From the NCBI GenBank assembly GCA_037127255.1, contig JBANSL010000004.1, positions 31,333,967 through 31,397,966 of the forward strand: 64,000 nt of DNA, read 5' to 3'. The stretch is from Persicaria tinctoria. Lineage: Eukaryota > Streptophyta > Magnoliopsida > Caryophyllales > Polygonaceae. Below the pieces are notes generated by a model. That model searched no databases and was not told where the DNA came from. It saw only the letters and a list, made by a program, of their open reading frames with translations. Positions 1 through 9,070 of the stretch are shown here, piece by piece; positions within the stretch are counted from its first letter, which is position 1; every line of letters begins with the position of its first letter. Made by a program: the position numbers and the translations under genes.

Positions 1-63
1 ACTTGATCTCCAACAAGGAGTACGTAGGACGTTTGACAACTAAAACATGTCAAATTCAGTTGC

Positions 64-86
64 AAAAAAAAAAAAAAAAAAAAAAA
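64..86. repeat. poly(A) run, 23 bases
   Basis: Uninterrupted A tract. No LINE or SINE body is recognisable upstream within the window. Confidence 0.9.
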
Positions 87-262
87 CCTCTAGGTTCGCG
101 GATGACAGTCAAAGCATTTGGGAAACCCTTCCTAGAAGGTGGGCCTAGATGATTTGAGTGATGCGGTAAAAAAATTACGCTTGTTCATGATAAAGCGCCC
201 CATATGAGTTTCACATTGTTCCTCCTCAAGTGCCTAATCGAATAAGGTCAAGAGGTTAAGGG

Positions 263-308
263 CGAACTTTGAATCTGTTCGACATGCTTCTCGCAAATTC
301 AAAGTTCG
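263..308 (+). other. 12-bp perfect hairpin abutting a PPT-like G tract
   Basis: CGAACTTTGAAT (263-274) pairs with ATTCAAAGTTCG (297-308) around a 22-nt loop. The 3' arm runs directly into GGGGGCATC and the candidate LTR start at 317. Confidence 0.7.
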
Positions 309-568
309 GGGGCATCTGTTTGGGGGTAAATTTTGTGTTTATTTAAACATTATCATGTGAGCTCATGAAATTGTTGTCGAGAAAGATTTCATGTGATGCT
401 TTATATATTAAACGCGAATACAAATTGGTTAGCGATAATTACAAGCAAGTAAATGAGTGCGCAAAATGTCTTACGTATCAAATAGATTATTTTAGCGTAC
501 TACAAGCTCGCGAACTAAAGTATTCAAGTTTAATACAAAATTAGAGCATAAAAATACAAATATATATC

Positions 569-1342
569 TGACGAAACCCGTTTTTTCATAATCCCCTGTC
601 GATGGATTCCGGGATCAAGTTGCACGCTGGCGAGCTCAGACGATCGGGCTTACCTGAGACGCGCGACGAGGTTATCGTCGGCGTACCCAACCTGTGCCGA
701 TCCGAGCTCAAGCCACTCGCGGACAACCGTCCTCCCTGTAAGGCTCCATCAAATGTCGGTCTAGCCGAGACTTATCCCGCTTGAGAAGGGGGCTCATGGC
801 CAGGGAATCCGGCCTAAGCCTCATCCGATTCCAGTTTCCGACCTCTTTGTAAAGAGGCCTCGACATCTTATTTATAGCACTAAGGCTCCTTCATGCAAGC
901 CCATTTGTCTCCAAGTGTCACATGCCTCATCACATGTGGGTGGGGGGCATGAATGCCAAGTGTCACATGCATTATCACATGTGGGTGGGGGGCATGAATG
1001 CCAAGTGTCATGACAAACATCTTGGAGCCACGGGCGGTTTATAGTCCGCGGACGTCTTAAGTTTGTACCTCGATTTGTATTTGCCCATTCTTTATGCTTA
1101 TAAGGTTCTATTTATATAGCGGGGAACCTTATTTATTTATGATATTAATGAATATTTATTATTTATATTTCGGGCATCATCACAGCTCCTCGAATTCCAG
1201 TTAAGTCGTGACTAAACTGGGGTTCGATAATGATGCATCGTATGTACCTGTATCTCATTCATATCCCTTGTTCAAGAGAGACTTAGTTTATACTCGTTTA
1301 AGAGTATACTCCGCGAGCTTACAAAGCTACAAGTGGAGGCCC
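569..1342 (-). repeat. Inverted copy of the element's 3' end (3' LTR plus 3' internal sequence)
   Basis: Reverse complement of 7472-8245 with the same length and few substitutions. It covers the whole 3' LTR and about 160 bp of internal sequence, including one unit of the 80-bp array (ending at GTGGAGGCCC). The short ORF at 602-784 and its mirror at 8030-8212 are frames in this LTR, not genes. Confidence 0.9.
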
Positions 1343-1465
1343 GATAACCTCGTCGACGATAACCTCGTCGCGCGTCTCAGGTAAGCCCGATCGTCTGAGC
1401 TCGCCAGCGTGCAACTTGATCCCGGAATCCACCGACAGGGGATTCTGAAAAAACGGGTTTCGTCA
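1343..1465 (+). repeat. Truncated 5' LTR (last ~110 bp, U5 end)
   Basis: Matches 8134-8245 in direct orientation, ends in CA, and is followed one base later by the PBS. The junction with the inverted copy has a 15-bp tandem duplication (GATAACCTCGTC at 1343-1354 and 1358-1369). Confidence 0.85.
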
Positions 1466-1466
1466 C

Positions 1467-1485
1467 TGGCGCCGTCTGTGGGAAC
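1467..1485 (+). other. Primer-binding site
   Basis: TGGCGCCGTCTGTGGGAAC lies one base after the LTR end. TGGCGCC-type sites next to an LTR are typical of plant Ty3/gypsy elements of the Tat/Athila group. I did not identify the primer tRNA. Confidence 0.7.
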
Positions 1486-3175
1486 ACACTCACCCTAAGA
1501 GGTGATTCATCAAGATAAGTTATCTATCTATTTTACTTTGATGAAGGTTCCAAATTTATGATTTTTTCCATATAAGGGCAAGCAGCTCAGAGAGGAGTTC
1601 GCTTGCTAGAAGAAGAAACGTCCAATGTTTTGAATATGTGTCAAGTACAAAGGACCCAGTAGCTAGGACCCAATTAGTTGAGCGGATTTACATGAAAACA
1701 CTTCAACATACTTCGATTAGAAACCATCATCACGAAGGAACTGGTGGAAACCTAGAAGGTACGCTTTTGCCTGGTAGCCATCAGAAGCTTCATGAGTGCC
1801 ATTACGGGAGATCACTTTTCGATGCCTAGGCGTAGCCTATCGTCCTCGTCGGAGAGACGGTCTTTTTATCTTGAGACGCTCCATCCGCGGACAGGTAGAT
1901 CTGCAAACGTCGGTTCGATTGGAGTGGGATGGCACTTGAAATCACGCCTATTCCGTGTCTTCGATCACATCAATACCGCCTCACCGACCGAGTCGATTTC
2001 GCGTCTCTAGTCGTATGAATTTGCCTTCGGTTGCGTCAACCTGATGGGGTTTCTTCACTGCGAAATATCAATCTGTGAGGAGGCCCTAAGTCTCTAGAAA
2101 CCTCATCCAAAGGAGAGTTTACTTGGGATTATTTTAAAGAATTACATACCAAAGTATATATGTGTGGCTGAGGAATGATTTTTTGAAGGATAGATGCATA
2201 AAGGTGATGAGCAAACAGCAGGATCTGAATAAGAATTCATTGAAAAACAAAAACGTTAGCCAAATCTATTTTTACGGCGCATACGTTGAATATAAAGGAG
2301 AATCCATTTGTTTGATACAACAACAAACTGAGTGGCCATCCACGGTTTCGGAGAGCTCGATATTATGTTACATTTCCACTTTAGCCTACCTGCGAGGACG
2401 GCCTGACTCACTCCGCTGCCACTGGTAAGCACCACGGGCTGTATTTTCCACCCTCAAGACTGGTGTAAATGAGGATGTCAGTTGACAACCGCACATCTCT
2501 ATCCGGCACCAGCAATAGGCTTCGCGAGGAAGTTGACACACGACTTTATTTTATCATAAAGGGATGCAATACTATCATCCCCGCGGAAACATTGATTACT
2601 GTAGAGTGGGTTCGAGATCCTGATTTCACCAGCTCAGAACCGACCGTGGATGGGTAAGGTAAGCTGCGGCCGCAACTCTGGGAGCGGTAGATATATTAAA
2701 GCTTGAAAATGGCGCCCAATTGCGTAAAAATGACCTCGACAAGTGTGTTTGAAGGGCTTCAAATCTCCGTGACATCGTTGAACTATAATTGAACCAACAT
2801 ACCCATGAGTCTGCAAGAAGAGGCGGTCTTCATTCACCTGCTTTGATCTGAGATGGGTTCAGACAGATGATTAGTTTCAGCTAAATCAGAAGGTCGCGAC
2901 GAATTCGGCCTAAGTAATCCAACACTGGCTCTTCGACTAGCAGGTGGATGTCTCGCGAAAGGGCAAGCTACAATTTTGCTTTCGCCGTAGCGAAATTGAT
3001 CATTAGCGGCCAAAGATCACCAGGTCCCTTTCACAAAAGATAACATATGGCGGAAACAATAGAGCCGTCCGAGCAATTGAGCATCCTGATCAAAGCTACT
3101 GCCAGTCGATCATATGCAGAGGAAGAGCGTCGAGTCGCCTTCACTTATCATCCGAGCCATCGGATGCTCTGATCA
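1486..3175. other. Non-coding internal region of the outer element, left part
   Basis: Only chance ORFs shorter than 90 codons are present. I recognise no gag, zinc-knuckle or protease motif in either direction. It resumes at 5349 after the nested insertion. Confidence 0.6.
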
Positions 3176-3180
3176 AGGCT
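3176..3180. repeat. Target-site duplication AGGCT, left copy
   Basis: Matches 5344-5348 and directly flanks the TG of the 5' LTR. Confidence 0.9.
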
Positions 3181-3893
3181 TGATGTGATCCTAATCGTCA
3201 ATGAGTTCAACGGCTTTATCTTACAAAGCTTTGTCTCTAGAGCCAAACATCAACCCTCGTTTGAGAAAACTGCGTGGCGACACCGTCGTATTTGGGCTCT
3301 CTTGGGCTGCATAAAATTCCGATTGAAGCCGTTGAGCACTTGTTGCAAAGCTATTTTAAGCGGCTACAACTTCTATGAAGAATACGTCTCCTAAATCAGC
3401 CTTGAAGATGGTCGAATTCGACATTCTTTTCAGAAGTTAAAATCTAAATGATTTTCATGCTTTTATTTCTATTTAAATAAATCCCACATCGATTAGCGAT
3501 GCTTGGGGGCTACATTTTCATTCTATATATTTCTTGTAAGAACTTCATTTTAAATCAAGTCAAGTTTAGTTGAGTTAAAGGTTAAGCCACTAAATAGCTT
3601 CCTATGATTCCGGGTTAAGGATCGAGTTCTTGGTGAGAGGCTAAGAGCGAACCCTTTGGTGAGAGGCCGAGGGTGACACCCTAGTGAGAGGCGAAGGTGT
3701 CAAAGGGTCGAGATCCTCGGAGTGCGATTCCGAGAGGATTGAGATCGAGTATAGGAGATTCAAGGGTGAGAGGCCTGCGAATCTTGCTCCACATATCCCT
3801 TTTTTCCAGTTTCCATAAACCACAAAAATTAGTCCCACAAAAAGAGTGTTCGAAAGCTTGAGCCTTAGTCGATCGATCCTTCGGGCTTCATCA
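3181..3893 (+). repeat. 5' LTR of nested element
   Basis: 713 bp, from TGATGTGATCC to CTTCATCA. A 'ggtgagaggc'-type motif recurs around 3639-3690. A candidate promoter lies near TCTATATATTTC at about 3521-3532. Confidence 0.93.
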
Positions 3894-3895
3894 AG

Positions 3896-3907
3896 TGGTA
3901 TCAGAGC
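3896..3907 (+). other. PBS complementary to initiator tRNA-Met
   Basis: TGGTATCAGAGC begins two bases after the LTR end, the standard plant iMet primer site. Confidence 0.92.
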
Positions 3908-3938
3908 TAATCGACTCGAGTCCATCGAGCTTCGATAA

Positions 3939-4844
3939 TTGAGTGGTTTCTTCCTAGTCAAAATGTTCAAGAAGACGAGTTCCAAGCTTTTGTCCGAAGA
4001 GTACATCCGATGGGCCATTCGAGCCTATGATGATGGGTACCTTCATTGGAGCGAAATGGATGGTGCTACATATGATGTAATTGATCAAGAGCTCCGGAGG
4101 AGATATCGAAAGAGAAGGGCTCGAGAGGATGAGGCTCGGCGTAAGAAGAAAGTTGAACCACCTTGGCAAGAGATCCGCAAGCTCGCGGAAGAGTCAATGC
4201 AACAGGTACGGGAAATGCGAAAAGTCGTCAACACATTGGGGTCGACGCTATTGAAGCCCACAACAGCCCCACGTCTCTCTTCAAGGACGGCATCCTCTAC
4301 CGTCATGGGTGTAGCACTTGAGATTAAAGAAGGGCAGTCCAAAGATGGTTCGATCATGTCTGAGCTTAAGAAAGATGAGGAAATCATCAAACTTTCTAAT
4401 GTTGCGCTTTCCAAGGAGGAGAAACGGACGCCAACCGAGGTACCTATCTTTCTTAATTCCATGTCGACTAAGTGGTTGGATGCAACCCCTTTCATTCCCT
4501 GTTGCTTGCCTTTCACGATTCATGAAGAAGAGGGGATTCAAGATCCGATCAAGGAAGAAGAAGCATGTTCGAAGAAGTCGCTCGTTTCCATCACGGATTC
4601 GAGGACGAATCCTTTTAAAGGGGAGGAGGATGATGTGATCCTAATCGTCAATGAGTTCAACGGCTTTATCTTACAAAGCTTTGTCTCTAGAGCCAAACAT
4701 CAACCCTCGTTTGAGAAAACTGCGTGGCGACACCGTCGTATTTGGGCTCTCTTGGGCTGCATAAAATTCCGATTGAAGCCGTTGAGCACTTGTTGGAAAG
4801 CTATTTTAAGCGGCTACAACTTCTATGAAGAATACGTCTCCTAA
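3939..4844 (+). CDS. Single ORF of nested retrotransposon, unknown product
   Basis: 301 codons from the ATG at 3939; the second ATG at 3963 (MFKKTSSK...) is equally possible. The first ~230 codons lie in the internal region and the rest reads into the 3' LTR, stopping there. Residues ~50-75 are strongly basic with a long R/K/E helix (RRRYRKRRAREDEARRKKK), followed by a probable coiled coil (residues ~75-100); the rest is acidic and low-complexity. I see no CCHC zinc knuckle, protease or polymerase motif. The basic helix could bind nucleic acid. Because it is the only open frame in a young element it may be a translated gag-like or accessory product, but chance openness cannot be excluded. Confidence 0.5.
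   Translation: MSGFFLVKMFKKTSSKLLSEEYIRWAIRAYDDGYLHWSEMDGATYDVIDQELRRRYRKRRAREDEARRKKKVEPPWQEIRKLAEESMQQVREMRKVVNTLGSTLLKPTTAPRLSSRTASSTVMGVALEIKEGQSKDGSIMSELKKDEEIIKLSNVALSKEEKRTPTEVPIFLNSMSTKWLDATPFIPCCLPFTIHEEEGIQDPIKEEEACSKKSLVSITDSRTNPFKGEEDDVILIVNEFNGFILQSFVSRAKHQPSFEKTAWRHRRIWALLGCIKFRLKPLSTCWKAILSGYNFYEEYVS
4617..4630 (+). other. Polypurine tract
   Basis: AAAGGGGAGGAGGA ends at the base before the 3' LTR. It is the plus-strand primer site and confirms the orientation. Confidence 0.9.
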
Positions 4845-5343
4845 ATCAGCCTTGAAGATGCTCGAATTCGACATTCTTTTCAGAAGTTAAAATCTGAATG
4901 ATTTTCATGCTTTTATTTCTATTTAAATAAATCCCACATCGATTAGCGATGCTTGGGGGCTACATTTTCATTCTATATATTTCTTGTAAGAACTTCATTT
5001 TAAATCAAGTCAAGTTTAGTTGAGTTAAAGGTTAAGCCACTAAATAGCTTCCTATGATTCCGGGTTAAGGATCGAGTTCTTGGTGAGAGGCTAAGAGCGA
5101 ACCCTTTGGTGAGAGGCCGAGGGTGACACCCTAGTGAGAGGCGAAGGTGTCAAAGGGTCGAGATCCTCGGAGTGCGATTCCGAGAGGATTGAGATCGAGT
5201 GTAGGAGATTCAAGGGTGAGAGGCCTGCGAATCTTGCTCCACATATCCCTTTTTTCCAGTTTCCATAAACCACAAAAATTAGTCCCACAAAAAGAGTGTT
5301 CGAAAGCTTGAGCCTTAGTCGATCGATCCTTCGGGCTTAATCA
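4631..5343 (+). repeat. 3' LTR of nested element
   Basis: 713 bp, nearly identical to 3181-3893, ends CTTAATCA. Confidence 0.93.
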
Positions 5344-5348
5344 AGGCT
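5344..5348. repeat. Target-site duplication AGGCT, right copy
   Basis: Pairs with 3176-3180. Confidence 0.9.
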
Positions 5349-5974
5349 GCACCCAATCAATCGTACGCGGACGGATCAGGGTTGCGAAGAAGTTTGAGGG
5401 CAATCAGAGATTACCCTCGCCCCCGCGTATTGACGAAATCAGATCCAACCCATAGATGAAAATCCGCGGATAAGGACGCTGAACCTGTTCATCCGCGGCT
5501 ATGTCAATTGAGGCCGTCTGGCCATGTTGGTTCGAATTGCCTCCGCGGTCGAGCAGTCTTCCAACGGGCGTCCAGAGGTCGCAGACCGGCGAGACGGGAA
5601 GATCCCATTCTGCTCCCCAGCCGCGGACGCTGATCTCTTATCTCAAAGTCTCGCGCTAGAGACGTGAACTGACACATACGCGCAGCCGCTCTAGAAATGT
5701 GGGTTGTGGATACGGCAGTACCCGACCGCTCTAGAAATAGGGCACCTTTCTTCCTTTGAGCGCTTGGCAGAGCCAAGGATAATAGTGGCATCCTACAATC
5801 CCTCCAATAGAGATCACGTAAGGAAGGCAGGCAATCTAATTAGCAAGTGCTCCGATCGGCACACGAGCAAATGGTTCTATATATACTTTATATATCAGTT
5901 TTACGGGCTTTCATTCGAAAGGTATTTGACTAAATTCATGTCATAACTTCATGAGGTTCGTATTTTCCTATGGT
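5349..5974. other. Non-coding internal region of outer element, continued
   Basis: Continuation of the outer retrotransposon after the nested insertion. No coding or repeat structure is evident. Confidence 0.5.
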
Positions 5975-6873
5975 GCTGGAGCTTGCTCCGCGTCGGATCT
6001 CTGGTGGACGCATTGAGCTCCCAGATCGACACTTCGTCCCGAGACGCTGGAGCTTGCTCCGCGTCGGATCTCTGGTGGACGCATTGAGCTCCCAGATCGA
6101 CACTTCGTCCCGAGACGCTGGAGCTTGCTCCGCGTCGGATCTCTGGTGGACGCATTGAGCTCCCAGATCGACACTTCGTCCCGAGACGCTGGAGCTTGCT
6201 CCGCGTCGGATCTCTGGTGGACGCATTGAGCTCCCAGATCGACACTTCGTCCCGAGACGCTGGAGCTTGCTCCGCGTCGGATCTCTGGTGGACGCATTGA
6301 GCTCCCAGATCGATACTTCGTCCCGAGACGCTGGAGCTTGCTCCGCGTCGGATCTCTGGTGGACGCATTGAGCTCCCAGATCGACACTTCGTCCCGAGAC
6401 GCTGGAGCTTGCTCCGCGTCGGATCTCTGGTGGACGCATTGAGCTCCCAGATCAACGCTTCGTCCCGAGACGCTGGAGCTTGCTCCACGTCGGATCTCTG
6501 GTGGACACATGGAGCTCCCAGATCGATACTTCGTCCCGAGACGTTGGAGCTTGCTCCGCGTCGGATCTCTGGTGGACGCATTGAACTCCCAGATCGACAC
6601 TTCGTCCCGAGACGCTGGAGCTTGCTCCGCGTCGGATCTCTGGTGGACGCATTGAGCTCCCAGATCGACACTTCGTCCCGAGACGCTGGAGCTTTCTCCG
6701 CGTCGGATCTCTGGTGGATGCATTGAGCTCCCAGATCGACACTTCGTCCAGAGACGCTGGAGCTTGCTCCGCGTCGGATCTCTGGTGGACGCATTGAGCT
6801 CCCAGATCGACACTTCGTCCCGAGACGCTGGAGCTTGCTCCGCGTCGGATCTCTGGTGGACGCATTGAGCTCC
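5975..6873. repeat. 71-bp tandem array, 12 units plus a partial
   Basis: Unit starts GCTGGAGCTTGCTCCGCGTC and recurs at 5975, 6046, 6117 ... 6827 with exact 71-bp spacing and a few substitutions per unit. It contains the dyad GGAGCTTGCTCC. Because 71 is not a multiple of 3 and the unit lacks stops in several frames, long ORFs (up to ~305 codons on the minus strand) appear; they are artefacts. The array lies in the 3' internal part of the outer element. Confidence 0.95.
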
Positions 6874-6897
6874 CGGACTATACATGAAGTCCTAGAA

Positions 6898-7550
6898 TGT
6901 TTGTAGCTTCATTAGCTCGCAGAGAATACTCTTGATTGAGTATATATATATATATATATATTAAGTCCCTCTCGAGTGATAGAGGGCCTCCACTTGTAGC
7001 TTTGTAAGCTCGCGGAGTATACTCTTAAACGAGTATGAACTAAGTCCCTCTCGGGTGACAGAGGGCCTCCGATTGTAGCTTCATTATCTCGCGGAGAATA
7101 CTCTTGATTGAGTATATATATATTAAGTCCCTCTCGGGTGACAGAGGGCCTCCGATTGTAGCTTCATTAGCTCGCGGAGAATACTCTTGATTGAGTATAT
7201 ATATATTAAGTCCCTCTCGAGTGATAGAGGGCCTCCGATTGTAGCTTCATTAGCTCGCGGAGAATACTCTTGATTGAGTATATATATATTAAGTCCCTCT
7301 CGAGTGATAGAGGGCCTCCACTTGTAGCTTTGTAAGCTCGCGGAGTATACTCTTAAAGGAGTATGAACTAAGTCCCTCTCGGGTGACAGAGGGCCTCCGA
7401 TTGTAGCTTCATAAGCTCGCGGAGAATACTCTTGATTGAGTATATATATTAAGTCCCTCTCGAGTGATGGAGGGCCTCCGCTTGTAGCTTTGTAAGCTCG
7501 CGGAGTATACTCTTAAACGAGTATAAACTAAGTCTCTCTTGAACAAGGGA
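6898..7550. repeat. ~80-bp tandem array with two hairpins per unit, 8 units
   Basis: 'TTGTAGCT' marks units near 6902, 6997, 7074, 7157, 7240, 7324, 7403 and 7483 (spacing 77-95 bp). Units alternate between subtypes ('tcattagctcgcggag' and 'ttgtaagctcgcggag'). Each holds CCCTCT...AGAGGG and ATACTC...GAGTAT dyads. Length differences come mainly from a TA microsatellite. Confidence 0.9.
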
Positions 7551-7629
7551 TATGAATGAGATACAGGTACATACGATGCATCATTATCGAACTCCAGTTT
7601 AGTCACGACTTAACTGGAATTCGAGGAGC

Positions 7630-8245
7630 TGTGATGATGCCCGAAATATAAATAATAAATATTCATTAATATCATAAATAAATAAGGTTCCCCGCTATAT
7701 AAATAGAACCTTATAAGCATAAAGAATGGGCAAATACAAATCGAGGTACAAACTTAAGACGTCTGCGGACTATAAACCGCCCGTGGCTCCAAGATGTTTG
7801 TCATGACACTTGGCATTGATGCCCCCCACCCACATGTGATAAGGCATGTGACACTTGGCATTCATGCCCCCCACCCACATGTGATGAGGCATGTGACACT
7901 TGTAGACAAATGGGCTTGCATGAAGGAGCCTTAGTGCTATAAATAAGATGTCGAGGCCTCTTTACAAAGAGGTCGGAAACTGGAATCGAATGAGGCTTAG
8001 GCCGGATTCCCTGGCCATGATCCCCCTTCTCAAGCGGGATAAGTCTCGGCTAGACCGACATTTGATGGAGCCTTACAGGGAGGACGGTTGTCCGCGAGTG
8101 GCTTGAGCTCGGATCGGCACAGGTTGGGTACGCCGACGATAACCACGTCGCGCGTCTCAGGTAAGCCCGATCGTCTGAACTCGCCAGCGTGCAACTTGAT
8201 CCCGGAATCCACCGACAGGGGATTCTGAAAAAACGGGTTTCGTCA
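7630..8245 (+). repeat. 3' LTR of outer element (~615 bp)
   Basis: It probably begins TGTGATGATGCCCG (7630 or 7632) and ends CGTCA at 8245. TATA-like motifs are at 7695-7706 and 7937-7947. Two 45-bp direct repeats (7804-7893), each containing the palindrome CACATGTG, lie just upstream of the second TATA box. The left boundary is inferred from TG and the change to array sequence. Confidence 0.75.
7804..7893 (+). promoter_or_regulatory. Duplicated 45-bp upstream element in the LTR
   Basis: Two copies of TGACACTTGGCATT... with CACATGTG, 40-130 bp upstream of the TATA-like CTATAAATAAG (7937). The duplication is also present in the inverted LTR copy (about 910-1010). An enhancer role is inference. 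Confidence 0.45.
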
Positions 8246-8525
8246 GTATCGAGTTGCCGAGAGCACAAATTCCGTCATTTGGGTGGCGAATTTCTCAAAA
8301 TCCAATGCTCTCAAAATCTAATGATAGACCGAGTTGCTCGTTTAAGCTGCAAGAAAAATAAAACCAAGTTGAATTAGTGGGTCTGAAAGAAACTTATGTG
8401 AAGACTAAAGGTTGGGCTGTTGATGGCAGGCCCAATACAATTCCAAAAGAAAGACCCGAACTCACTTGGCTGCTAGATCTTTGGTAAAACAAAGGAAGAA
8501 AAAAAGATCAGCAAATGAATAACCC
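8246..8525. other. Flanking sequence between two elements, nothing recognised
   Basis: It starts with the GTATC target duplication of the 569-8245 element. It may continue the LTR interrupted at 568, but no PBS or LTR terminus follows. Confidence 0.3.
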
Positions 8526-8540
8526 TAAATAAAGAAAAAA

Positions 8541-8613
8541 TTTGCGAAATAGGCACATTAATTGGACGAATTTACAAAATAGACGCGGGTTTGGACAAAT
8601 TTGCGAAATAGCC
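8541..8613 (+). repeat. Left terminal inverted repeat of the capture unit
   Basis: Matches the reverse complement of 16976-17046, roughly three bases in four by eye. TTTGCGAAATAG also repeats inside the TIR. Confidence 0.55.
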
Positions 8614-8689
8614 TCTATATATACCTATTTCCGCTTTTGTACGGACATTTTTTTCATGTTTCTCAGAAATCCAAATCCCTCCTCCTCCG

Positions 8690-9070
8690 AACCCTCTATT
8701 TCCGTGCTTCGTCCTTCCTCTTCCGAGACCACTCCTCCTGCTCCGTTTCCATATCTGTGGATCTCCCGTCACCCACGCTGGCCAGGGCTCCTCGGTGGAT
8801 CTCGGATCTCGGTCAGGGCTACGTTTCCCGATCTCGGATTCCGTGCTTCTTCATCCAAGAGGAAGAGCAAGAGCGATTTTTGATGCGACTCCGCGTTGGC
8901 GAAGATCCGCGTTGGAATCGAAGAAGAAGAGGAGGAAGATCCGACTCCGATGGCGATATGTCGCCGAATCCGCCGCCGCCTGCCAATGCCGCCGAATCCG
9001 CCGCCTTCTACGAGTACCGGTCCATATGTATGTGCCACTATGCTCCTCCTCTATTTCTCCCTAATTTTGT
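8690..9070 (+). pseudogene. GC-rich 5'-gene-end-like block, unidentified
   Basis: The block is much richer in C/G than its surroundings, with Pro/Arg/Glu-rich open frames in several phases and a polar E-run frame from about 8896. It resembles a plant 5' UTR plus first exon, next to the left TIR and pointing inward. I recognise no protein family and cannot fix the frame. Confidence 0.3.

Larger units (their letters stand above)
1..568 (+). mobile_element. 3'-end fragment of an LTR retrotransposon (family uncertain)
   Basis: No coding region is visible. The left edge (1-28) carries a truncated copy of the hairpin motif found three times at 19949-20256. An A23 run lies at 64-86. A 12-bp perfect inverted repeat at 263-308 ends against a G-rich tract (308-312), followed by TGTTTGGGGG at 317, which looks like a polypurine tract next to an LTR start. 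The sequence is then cut by the element beginning at 569. Assignment to a Ty3/gypsy element is inference from the PPT-like layout; no protein domain supports it. Confidence 0.4.
3181..5343 (+). mobile_element. Intact small non-autonomous LTR retrotransposon, nested
   Basis: It has two 713-bp direct LTRs with TG...CA ends, 5-bp target duplications AGGCT at 3176-3180 and 5344-5348, an iMet-type PBS two bases after the 5' LTR, a purine tract directly before the 3' LTR, and a 737-bp internal region. I count about five substitutions between the LTRs, so the insertion is recent. At 2.16 kb it cannot encode a polymerase and must be mobilised in trans. It resembles TRIM/TR-GAG type elements, though its LTRs are longer than classical TRIMs. 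Confidence 0.93.
569..8245 (+). mobile_element. Rearranged non-coding LTR retrotransposon bounded by two U5 ends
   Basis: The block starts TGACGAAACCCG and ends CGGGTTTCGTCA. Positions 569-1342 are the reverse complement of 7472-8245 (774 bp each). It is flanked by ATATC (564-568) and GTATC (8246-8250), a 5-bp target duplication with one mismatch. Order: inverted 3' end, short direct 5' LTR remnant, PBS, non-coding internal region interrupted by a nested retrotransposon, two tandem arrays, 3' LTR. No gag, protease, reverse transcriptase or integrase is seen. The PBS type and 3' tandem arrays fit Tat/Ogre-like Ty3/gypsy elements, which are known to carry tandem repeats near the 3' end; that assignment is inference. 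Confidence 0.75.

Noticed and set aside
602..784. Small ORF with a mirror copy at 8030-8212
   Set aside because: The identity is explained by the inverted LTR; both lie entirely in LTR sequence.
3641..4018. 125-codon minus-strand ORF in the nested element
   Set aside because: Antisense to the LTR, PBS and ORF of the element; only part is repeated in the other LTR and no family is recognised.
5936..6885. Overlapping ORFs of up to 305 codons on the minus strand
   Set aside because: They are frames of the 71-bp tandem repeat, whose non-multiple-of-3 unit cycles through frames without stops. No start context or independent support.
569..8245. DNA transposon with 774-bp terminal inverted repeats
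   Set aside because: The ends are TG...CA, a PBS follows a direct LTR remnant at 1465, the possible target duplication is 5 bp, and the inverted region is an LTR with TATA boxes; a rearranged retrotransposon explains all of this better.
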